From Candidatus Woesearchaeota archaeon (lineage in GTDB: Archaea; Nanobdellota; Nanobdellia; Woesearchaeales; JASKKU01): 14,266 bases of DNA. Under the pieces are notes generated by a model. It saw only the letters and a list, made by a program, of their open reading frames with translations, was not told the DNA's origin and ran no database searches. Within the stretch, counting starts at the first letter, position 1; each line of letters begins with the position of its first letter. The position numbers were made by a program, and so were the translations under genes. The DNA is taken from contig DSBS01000027.1 in NCBI GenBank assembly GCA_011045925.1, positions 1 to 14,266 of the forward strand, given 5' to 3'. Shown here in pieces: positions 7,836-12,985 of the stretch.

Positions 7836-7862
7836 TTAAGCTTAAGAGACTGGGAAGTAGTG

Positions 7863-7877
7863 AATAAAAATAAAAAA
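7863..7877 (+). promoter_or_regulatory. TATA-like region for the membrane protein gene
   Basis: An A/T-only run (AATAAAAATAAAAAA) is centred about 30 nt before the ATG at 7900, and no Shine-Dalgarno precedes that ATG. It suggests an independent, leaderless transcript. Next to it, AAAGAC (7876-7881) and GTCTTT (7892-7897) form an inverted repeat with a 10-nt spacer, which could be a weak hairpin or an operator. Confidence 0.4.
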
Positions 7878-7899
7878 AGACCGAAGATTTAGTCTTTCT

Positions 7900-8562
7900 A
7901 TGGATAAAATTTCTGAATGGGTCCAGGCAAAGCTAAAGCAGGGGTTTTCTGAGCAAGAGATTAGAAAAGCGCTGGTTGATGAAGGGCTGGATCCTGGCTC
8001 TGTGGGCCTGGCTTTAGGCAGAAAGCCAGTAAAGCCAAAGCCAAAAAAAAGCAAAGCCTTGTTAATCGCAGTGTGTCTGTTTTGCATTGGCCTGCTCTCT
8101 TTTTTTGCGTTCGTTTTTTTTATTCACGGAAGCCCCAATATACAAAGGACCCCGAGGTATAACGGCTCAATTTATTTTAGGGATGAAAGCCTGGGCTTTG
8201 TTTTTTCTCAATCAGCTTATTCTCTTAGTTTTCTGAGCAACAAGTCAAATGATCTTGTGGTTTCTAAGGTTTTTATGATGGACATGAATTATACACACGC
8301 TATCTTCCTGACAGAGGAACAGCTAAAAAAGTCTTATTCTTCCCTTAAATTGCTGGACTCTGGTGAAATGCCGTATTTTGGCAGGGATTCAAAAATCCTT
8401 ATTTACTTGATTCAGGAAGGAAAAGCCAAAAGGGTAATCAGGAATGCGTTTTTTGATTATGGGGAATATACGCTTTTTGCGTCTCTCAGGTGCAACCAGG
8501 CTGATGATGAGCTGTGCATAGGGATTTTCTCAAGAATTCTTGAATCTGTTTATGCAGAGTGA
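7900..8562 (+). CDS. Single-pass membrane protein of unknown function
   Basis: I do not recognise a family. The N-terminal 40 residues look like a small helical module (SEWVQAKLKQGFSEQEIRKAL at roughly 5-25, followed by DEGLDPGSVGLAL). Next come a Lys/Pro-rich basic stretch (41-52) and one hydrophobic helix (about 53-76). By the positive-inside rule, the basic side should be cytoplasmic and the remaining 145 residues outside the cell. That outer part is predicted mixed strand and helix, and has two cysteines close together near the end (C200 and C208 by my count) that might form a disulfide. There is no signal peptidase site or lipobox. The last 13 bp overlap the 3' end of the convergent NMD3 gene. 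Confidence 0.7.
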   Translation: MDKISEWVQAKLKQGFSEQEIRKALVDEGLDPGSVGLALGRKPVKPKPKKSKALLIAVCLFCIGLLSFFAFVFFIHGSPNIQRTPRYNGSIYFRDESLGFVFSQSAYSLSFLSNKSNDLVVSKVFMMDMNYTHAIFLTEEQLKKSYSSLKLLDSGEMPYFGRDSKILIYLIQEGKAKRVIRNAFFDYGEYTLFASLRCNQADDELCIGIFSRILESVYAE

Positions 8563-9515
8563 AGGGTTTCATCAACCCTGTAATTTCTTCCATTGAAAGC
8601 AATGTATTCTGCTTCTTTTCCTAGCTTTTTTCCTGTTTTGTCGATTAATTCTTCTGGCTGGAAGTCTTTCCCAAGAATCTTAATGCTTGGCTTTGCTTGC
8701 AAAACAGCTGCTTTTTTGATTTCTGCCGCATCTTGTTTTTTAGGCCAGCCAGAAAAGGTTTTTCCTTGTTTCAGGTTTAGCAGCTTTATTTTTTTCCCAA
8801 TGCTTACGACCTGTACTGGCTTTCCCCAAAATATAAAAGCCTCTCCTTTCTTAACTTCAGGAGCCTTGTAAACCACGCTTATTCTATGAACCTTTTTGCT
8901 TGTTTGCCTGTCCCATGAAAAAAGCTTTTCGCTTCTTTCCAGAGAACCTCCAAAGGCGTTATGTAATTTTTCAGCAACCTGGTTAATTTTTCGGCTGTCG
9001 CCAAGCTTGTAATCTATTCCTGACTCAACCTCTTTTTTAGAGCAGACCAAAACCCCTGACTTTGAAACCAGCGACTGGGCAAAGCCCTTAATCTCATCTG
9101 AGGCGTTTCTTATCTGCAGGGTGCCTTCATAGTATTTCCCTGCTTTTCTGGAGCATTCTTTGCAAAGGTGCTTCTGAACCTTAAACTCAATCTCAAATTC
9201 CTGCTGAATTTTTTGTCCTTCAAGCTCTGCAGTTACGATAGCCAGCGCTTTCAGCTGGCTCTTTTCCTCCTGAATGCTTGTTTCTGTTTTAACGATTGAA
9301 TATTCTGGCGATGGCTTAATGCACTTTTGAACAGTGCTGTTAAGATCTTGTTTGCTTTTTATTTTTGTTTCTCCCTTAAAAAAGCTGCTGCACCTTGTGC
9401 ATTTGTTTAACCCAGGGTCTTTAAGGCTTTTTACAAGCGGTTTTCTTTCAGAATAGCAGCTTATGCACAGGTTATCCTTTTCTGCTTTTTTCATACCGCA
9501 TTTTATGCATTTCAT
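8550..9515 (-). CDS. Archaeal NMD3-family ribosome biogenesis protein
   Basis: This is the homologue of eukaryotic Nmd3, the export adaptor of the 60S ribosomal subunit. In archaea, without a nucleus, a role in late large-subunit maturation is inferred. The 321 residues open with zinc-binding pairs: C3/C6 with C17/C20, then C39/C42, and a later C118/C121 pair. The family hallmark CKECSRKAGKYYEGTLQIR follows at about 118-136. A small beta-barrel-like segment lies at about 222-255 (GEAFIFWGKPVQVVSIG). Compared with eukaryotic Nmd3 it lacks the C-terminal extension with nuclear signals, as expected. It is the last gene of an operon with the CCA enzyme and a dolichol-kinase-like protein, 12 nt after the latter, with only a weak AGGG upstream. 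Confidence 0.88.
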   Translation of the reverse strand: MKCIKCGMKKAEKDNLCISCYSERKPLVKSLKDPGLNKCTRCSSFFKGETKIKSKQDLNSTVQKCIKPSPEYSIVKTETSIQEEKSQLKALAIVTAELEGQKIQQEFEIEFKVQKHLCKECSRKAGKYYEGTLQIRNASDEIKGFAQSLVSKSGVLVCSKKEVESGIDYKLGDSRKINQVAEKLHNAFGGSLERSEKLFSWDRQTSKKVHRISVVYKAPEVKKGEAFIFWGKPVQVVSIGKKIKLLNLKQGKTFSGWPKKQDAAEIKKAAVLQAKPSIKILGKDFQPEELIDKTGKKLGKEAEYIAFNGRNYRVDETLHSA

Positions 9516-9527
9516 TTTGCTAAAACC

Positions 9528-10121
9528 CTACAGGCCCAGAAAACGCCTAAGCAGCAGGATTGCTGTCCCGGCAGCCAGGGGAACAAGGATGTTGTCATCA
9601 ACATTGCTTTTGTTTATCTCAAACTCAAAAAACTCTGCGGCTGTTCCTCCAGCCGCAGCAAAAAGCGCATACAGGGGATTAATAAAAATCCTTGCAGCAA
9701 GAAAGCCTATGCACATTCCAAAAACCGAGGCAACTATAAATTTCTTTTCCCTGTTTTTTTTCTCATTATAATATATCCCGATTATTGGAGTGACTGCATC
9801 TGAAAAGGTTAATACAGCGATCGATGCCAAAGCAATGTCCCTTTCAAAAAGCTGGATTGCAAGCAGTGCGCCAAAAACAAAAAAAATGGTTCCCTTGCCT
9901 GGAAACCTGGTTCTGAACTCAGGCCTTTCAAATAGGTCAAGCATCTTTGATACAATAGGGAGCTTTCTTTCCTTTTCAATTATTGATGTGATTACGCCGC
10001 ACAGGATAATCCCAAAAAGCATTAAGGAGTCAAGGATTTCGTAGTGAAACCCAAGAAGTATTGAAGAGCCCAGCACGAGATGGAGCAGTTTTCTTCTTAT
10101 CTCAAATTTCAGCCTGTTCAT
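9528..10121 (-). CDS. Dolichol kinase / CTP-dependent lipid kinase-like membrane protein
   Basis: This probably transfers phosphate from CTP to a lipid alcohol such as dolichol, which carries sugars for protein N-glycosylation. The 197 residues form about six to seven membrane helices. Motifs of the SEC59/DGK1 family are visible: a basic RRKLLH at 9-14, PGKGT at 74-78, an acidic DAVTPIIG at 108-115, and an E-x-n DDN motif (DDNILVPL at 175-182) before the last helix. The usual DPxAAxxG-type motif is altered to SDAVTPIIG. Substrate (dolichol, diacylglycerol or an archaeal ether lipid) cannot be read from sequence. Its ATG overlaps the CCA enzyme stop by four nt (ATGA), so the two are translationally coupled. 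Confidence 0.78.
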   Translation of the reverse strand: MNRLKFEIRRKLLHLVLGSSILLGFHYEILDSLMLFGIILCGVITSIIEKERKLPIVSKMLDLFERPEFRTRFPGKGTIFFVFGALLAIQLFERDIALASIAVLTFSDAVTPIIGIYYNEKKNREKKFIVASVFGMCIGFLAARIFINPLYALFAAAGGTAAEFFEFEINKSNVDDNILVPLAAGTAILLLRRFLGL

Positions 10122-11383
10122 TTTTCAACCCAGATTTTTTCGCATTTTTCTTTTATTCTTTTTTCACTTATTGCAGCCATTGCCAGCTTTTCTGCATCAG
10201 TGTGCTCTCTTTTTACTTTTGCATAGTATTTTCCTCCTTTGATAAAGAAAGAAGGGTGCTTTTTCTTGAATTTTTCAATATCCCTTGAAAATTTTTTTTT
10301 ATCAGGCGGCCCGGCGGTTATTTTTGTTTTCTCTATTTTTTTTGATTTAAGCTCAATAAACATTATTGCCGGGTCAATTTTGTTCCATTCAAAGCCTGAG
10401 TCTTTAACAATAAAGCCATGAGCGGCCATCTGCGAAAGAACATACTGGTAAACCTTAAAGGCCTTAGTGCCTGCAACATCCGGGCTTTTCTTTTCGAACG
10501 GCAGCGCTTTAATGATGACTGTGTTTTCCCTTTTTCTTCCGGAAAGTATTTTTTTTTCATTTAGCCAGGATACGTTGAAAAAGCTTTTTTCTGGTTTTTC
10601 TAAGAACTCTTTGCACCTTAACTTAAATCTTTCAATCTTTTCTGTGCTGAGTGCGGCAGCTGCATTTCTTTCCCTGCATATAGGGTCAACCACTACAAAC
10701 TGGTTTCTTACTTTTTCTTTGTTCATGTAAAACAAGGGGTCTTTTCTTTTGTAGTGCTTTTCAATGTCGATTATAAGCGGCAGCGTCCATTTGCTTGCCT
10801 CCTCAACCAGCTTTTCAAAGCTTTTGTAGTGCGCAAGAAGCAGGTCAACCACATGGCCGGAAAAGCCGTTAATATATGACTCAGCACCATAGACTTTTTG
10901 CGCTTTCATAAAGAGCTTTGCGACCCTTATCTCATCCTTTACATCTGGAAACTGCGACAGCCAGTCAACGTGAAAAGGCGAGGCATCTGTGGTGTTTTTT
11001 GCCTCTTCTGGCTTGCTTATCCTGATTACCGGCACTACCTCAAAAACAAGGCTTGCTTCCCTGAAATAGAAGTAATCCCTTGATCCCTTTACCCTTATTG
11101 GGGAAAACCCTTTTAAGATTTTTGAAAGCATTTCAGGAAGAAGCCCTTCATCGTATTTTTTAGAGAACCTTACAAAAATATCGCAGTCGTGGTCGTTTTT
11201 AAGGTGGGTGTTTTTTGCATAAGAGCCTCCTACAACAGCATCTGCATCAATTCCTAGGTTTTTTATATTGCAGTTGATTTTGCTTAGGCTTTCTTTTACT
11301 CGCTTTGGCTCTTTTTCAGGCTTAATCTCTGAAAGCACCTGCTTTTTTATTTCCCTGATTTTTTTCCGTGTTTCTTGCTTCAC
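10118..11383 (-). CDS. cca: Class I (archaeal) CCA-adding tRNA nucleotidyltransferase
   Basis: This enzyme adds or repairs the CCA tail of tRNA without a nucleic acid template. From the GTG at 11383 it has 421 residues. The nucleotidyltransferase signature is GGSYAKNT (about 52-59) followed by DCDIF, with D66 and D68 as metal ligands. The expected third carboxylate is Glu (E115 in FEVVPV), where the A. fulgidus enzyme has Asp. Archaeal landmarks follow: FHVDWL, YGAESYINGFSGHVVDLL and FVVVDPICRERNAAAAL. The frame is open to a TTG at 11434. I prefer GTG 11383 because TTTAAAAA is centred 26.5 nt upstream of it, and the added residues exceed the usual family N-terminus. It is first in the operon with the lipid kinase-like gene and NMD3, and diverges from tRNA-Val. 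Confidence 0.92.
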   Translation of the reverse strand: MKQETRKKIREIKKQVLSEIKPEKEPKRVKESLSKINCNIKNLGIDADAVVGGSYAKNTHLKNDHDCDIFVRFSKKYDEGLLPEMLSKILKGFSPIRVKGSRDYFYFREASLVFEVVPVIRISKPEEAKNTTDASPFHVDWLSQFPDVKDEIRVAKLFMKAQKVYGAESYINGFSGHVVDLLLAHYKSFEKLVEEASKWTLPLIIDIEKHYKRKDPLFYMNKEKVRNQFVVVDPICRERNAAAALSTEKIERFKLRCKEFLEKPEKSFFNVSWLNEKKILSGRKRENTVIIKALPFEKKSPDVAGTKAFKVYQYVLSQMAAHGFIVKDSGFEWNKIDPAIMFIELKSKKIEKTKITAGPPDKKKFSRDIEKFKKKHPSFFIKGGKYYAKVKREHTDAEKLAMAAISEKRIKEKCEKIWVEK

Positions 11384-11405
11384 AGCTTTAGGTTTGTTGC
11401 GGCTC

Positions 11406-11413
11406 TTTTTAAA
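11406..11413 (-). promoter_or_regulatory. TATA-like box for the CCA enzyme operon
   Basis: On the minus strand this reads TTTAAAAA, centred 26.5 nt from the GTG at 11383. This matches the spacing at other leaderless starts in the window. A competing minus-strand box, TATAAAAA, lies at 11446-11453 and would give a leader of about 40 nt. Confidence 0.35.
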
Positions 11414-11443
11414 GGTTTTTACAAGGATAAGCAAAGAGAAAGC

Positions 11444-11452
11444 TTTTTATAT
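11444..11452 (+). promoter_or_regulatory. TATA box for tRNA-Val, possibly bidirectional
   Basis: TTTTTATAT is centred about 31 nt before the mature tRNA 5' end, as expected when transcription starts a few nt upstream of it. On the opposite strand the same bases read as a strong TATA box (GATATAAAAAGC) pointing at the CCA enzyme gene. Confidence 0.5.
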
Positions 11453-11478
11453 CTTTTTGGAGTTTCTAGAGTATTTGA

Positions 11479-11551
11479 GGGCCCGTAGTCTAGCGGCTAT
11501 GACGTCTCTTTGACGTGGAGGAGGTCCCCAGTTCGAATCTGGGCGGGCCCA
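11479..11551 (+). tRNA. tRNA-Val (anticodon GAC)
   Basis: A full cloverleaf folds by hand. The acceptor GGGCCCG pairs with CGGGCCC. The D stem is GTC/GAC. The anticodon stem TCTCT/GGAGG includes two G-U pairs. The anticodon loop is TTGACGT with GAC at 11512-11514. The variable loop has 5 nt, and the T arm is CCCAG TTCGAAT CTGGG. The discriminator A is at 11551. The CCA tail is not encoded (TCT follows), so the CCA-adding enzyme, encoded just upstream on the other strand, is needed. There is no intron. Confidence 0.96.
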
Positions 11552-11568
11552 TCTTTCCAGTCTTAAAA

Positions 11569-11573
11569 GAGGT
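11569..11573 (+). promoter_or_regulatory. Shine-Dalgarno for the SufT-like gene
   Basis: GAGGT sits five nt before the ATG at 11579, the same spacing as for aIF2-beta. It lies in the 27-nt gap after tRNA-Val, which is too short for an independent promoter with a leader. Confidence 0.6.
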
Positions 11574-11578
11574 TTCTA

Positions 11579-11890
11579 ATGAAAAAGGAAATTTCGCAGG
11601 AGAGGGTATTGGGGTTATTAAAAGATGTCTATGACCCGGAAATAAATGTTAACATTGTTGACCTGGGCCTTGTTTATAATGTTGAAATTATTAAAAAAGA
11701 GAAAAAGGTAAAGGTTTCGATGGGCCTTACAACGCCTTTCTGCCCTATGGCTCCGATGATTCGGGCAATGGTGAGAGACAAGATCGAGGAAGAGTTTCAG
11801 GATTATTCTGCTGAAGTTGACTATGATTTTAAGGTTCAGTGGACTCCTGAAAGGATGTCTCCGGATGTAAGGAATGAGCTTGGGCTTTAA
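11579..11890 (+). CDS. MIP18/SufT-like Fe-S cluster assembly protein (DUF59 family)
   Basis: The family takes part in maturation of iron-sulfur proteins, as bacterial SufT and the eukaryotic CIA factor MIP18 do. The 103-residue protein is a single small domain. The signature DPEINVNIVDLGLVY is at 19-33 and TTPFCPMAP at 51-59, with C55 as the conserved cysteine. The C-terminal part QWTPERMSPDVRNELG (88-102) matches the family's usual WxPxxMS-type ending. The client protein is unknown; none of the neighbours is an obvious Fe-S protein. The gene follows tRNA-Val by 27 nt and has its own Shine-Dalgarno, so it is probably read from the tRNA promoter. Its stop overlaps the convergent RNase Z stop by four nt. 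Confidence 0.88.
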   Translation: MKKEISQERVLGLLKDVYDPEINVNIVDLGLVYNVEIIKKEKKVKVSMGLTTPFCPMAPMIRAMVRDKIEEEFQDYSAEVDYDFKVQWTPERMSPDVRNELGL

Positions 11891-12780
11891 AACCTCACTT
11901 TCATTAAGTCATAAGCTGAAAAGGTGTTCGGGAAGATCTCCTTTGCTTCTTCTTCCAGCTCAGAAACGCTTTCATACCTTTGCGAGAAGTGAAACAGGAT
12001 TAGTTTTTTTGACCTGCTTTCAAGAGCAATCCTGGCAGCGTCCATTGATGTGAGGTGAAGCCTTTCTTCGGCCTTTTCCTTAAGCGCGCTTCCAAAGGTG
12101 GCTTCACAAATAAGGATATCGCTGCCTTCAGCAAGCTCTATTGCCTCATTGCACAGCGCGGTGTCTGTAATATATGTGAGTTTCCTGCCTTTTTTTATCG
12201 TGCAGATGTCTTTTTGTGAAACTATTTTTGTACCGACTTTTACATCCTTTCCTGCGATGACTTCCTTAAGGTAAGGCCCTTCGCTAAGGCCGAGCGCTTT
12301 TAGCTTTTCAGTGTTAATCCTGACTTTGTCTTTTTCAGTAAAGCTGTATCCAAAGCACTTAACGCTATGCCTTAATTCTTTTGCATGGACCACATAATCC
12401 CTAGTCTCAAGGACTTTCTCGTTTTTTATGTCCCTGGCAGTTATTTCAAAAGTGTTCTCAAACGGAAAGACATCCAGAAGCTGCCTGAGCTTCTTTTCTG
12501 TCCCTTCAGGGCCGAAAACCGAAAGGTTTCCGGAATACTCGCCTGCCGCCAGGGTCTGGATTAGCCCGGGAAGCCCAATTACATGGTCGCCGTGCCAGTG
12601 AGAAATATATATGTTTTTTATTTTTGCAGGGCCCACTTTAGCGTGCTTCATCTGCTTCTGGGTGCCCTCGCCGCAGTCAAACATATGTATCTCTCCACCG
12701 TGCCTAAGCAGCACCGAAGGCTGGTTTCTATCCTTTGTAGGCGCCATTGATGAGGTTCCCAGGAAAATTATTTCGTTCAT
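11887..12780 (-). CDS. rnz: Ribonuclease Z (tRNA 3' endonuclease)
   Basis: RNase Z cuts the 3' trailer from tRNA precursors so that CCA can be added. The 297-residue protein is the short form of the family, a metallo-beta-lactamase fold. All zinc ligands are present: HWHGDH at 61-66, H138, D206 in YITDTA and H264 in FHFSQRY. The HLT motif at 242-244 and the GPYLKEVIAGKDV segment at 168-180 (substrate-binding arm region) also fit. The ATG at 12780 has a TATA-like box 26 nt upstream and no Shine-Dalgarno. It diverges from tRNA-Trp and converges with the gene behind tRNA-Val, so both neighbouring tRNA genes lie within about 340 bp of its ends. Confidence 0.95.
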   Translation of the reverse strand: MNEIIFLGTSSMAPTKDRNQPSVLLRHGGEIHMFDCGEGTQKQMKHAKVGPAKIKNIYISHWHGDHVIGLPGLIQTLAAGEYSGNLSVFGPEGTEKKLRQLLDVFPFENTFEITARDIKNEKVLETRDYVVHAKELRHSVKCFGYSFTEKDKVRINTEKLKALGLSEGPYLKEVIAGKDVKVGTKIVSQKDICTIKKGRKLTYITDTALCNEAIELAEGSDILICEATFGSALKEKAEERLHLTSMDAARIALESRSKKLILFHFSQRYESVSELEEEAKEIFPNTFSAYDLMKVRF

Positions 12781-12800
12781 GTTGTAAAGGCCAACTTTGT

Positions 12801-12811
12801 TTTTTATAAAT
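12801..12811 (-). promoter_or_regulatory. TATA box for RNase Z
   Basis: The minus strand reads ATTTATAAAAA just upstream of the gene, centred about 26 nt from the ATG at 12780. This is consistent with a leaderless mRNA. Confidence 0.5.
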
Positions 12812-12827
12812 TTATTCTTTGCAAAAG

Positions 12828-12836
12828 CTTTAAAAA
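12828..12836 (+). promoter_or_regulatory. TATA-like box for tRNA-Trp
   Basis: CTTTAAAAA is centred about 30 nt before the mature 5' end of tRNA-Trp. It is separate from, and adjacent to, the RNase Z box on the opposite strand. Confidence 0.45.
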
Positions 12837-12861
12837 CAAGAAGGGTTACTCGGGTTTTGCC

Positions 12862-12977
12862 GGGGGTGTGGTGTAAGCAGGCAGCACAGCTGGCTCCAGA
12901 TTTCGCTGGAGCGTTGAGCTTTTTGCAATGAAAGAAGATACCAGCTGATCAGGGTTCAAATCCCTGCATCCCCACCA
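12862..12977 (+). tRNA. tRNA-Trp (anticodon CCA) with intron and encoded CCA tail
   Basis: The acceptor GGGGGTG pairs with CATCCCC (one G-U). The D stem is GTGT/GCAC. The anticodon stem GCTGG (12889-12893) pairs with CCAGC (12941-12945), and the T arm is CAGGG TTCAAAT CCCTG. The anticodon CCA is at 12896-12898, and the discriminator A at 12974. The 3' CCA (12975-12977) is encoded in the gene, unlike tRNA-Val. A 40-nt intron interrupts the anticodon loop at the canonical site after nucleotide 37. The mature tRNA would be 76 nt including CCA. Confidence 0.95.
12900..12939 (+). other. tRNA-Trp intron with bulge-helix-bulge splice motif
   Basis: By hand, both junctions fall in 3-nt bulges: AG^A (12898-12900) and AT^A (12938-12940). 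Between them lies a four-position helix, CTCC (12894-12897) with GAAG (12934-12937), with one C-A mismatch. An inner helix TTTCG (12901-12905) with TGAAA (12929-12933) follows. This is the motif cut by the archaeal splicing endonuclease. The boundary is ambiguous by one base without changing the product. At 40 nt the intron shows no clear box C/D pair, unlike the guide-RNA introns of tRNA-Trp in some euryarchaea. Confidence 0.8.
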
Positions 12978-12985
12978 TTTTTTTT
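12978..12985 (+). terminator. T8 terminator directly after tRNA-Trp
   Basis: Eight T residues follow the encoded CCA without any spacer, which would end the tRNA-Trp transcript. The same bases overlap the stop codon (12984-12986) of the convergent gene on the minus strand. Confidence 0.7.

Noticed and set aside
7836..7845. Palindrome TTAAGCTTAA after the hjc stop codon
   Set aside because: A loop-less 10-bp palindrome cannot form a stable hairpin, there is no T tract beside it, and it is short enough to occur by chance.
8593..8871. Plus-strand reading frame of 92 codons opposite NMD3
   Set aside because: It lies wholly inside the NMD3 gene on the other strand, has no family resemblance and shows composition typical of an antisense frame.
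9463..9771. Plus-strand reading frame of 102 codons opposite NMD3 and the lipid kinase-like gene
   Set aside because: It spans two well-supported minus-strand genes in antisense and has no recognisable features.
11384..11434. TTG start for the CCA-adding enzyme
   Set aside because: It is only about 14 nt from the strong minus-strand TATA box at 11446-11453, too close for transcription to include it. The GTG at 11383 fits a second box. The choice stays uncertain.
12900..12939. Box C/D guide RNA inside the tRNA-Trp intron
   Set aside because: The intron is only 40 nt, and I see no clear UGAUGA and CUGA pair; TTGA and ATGAAA are weak look-alikes.
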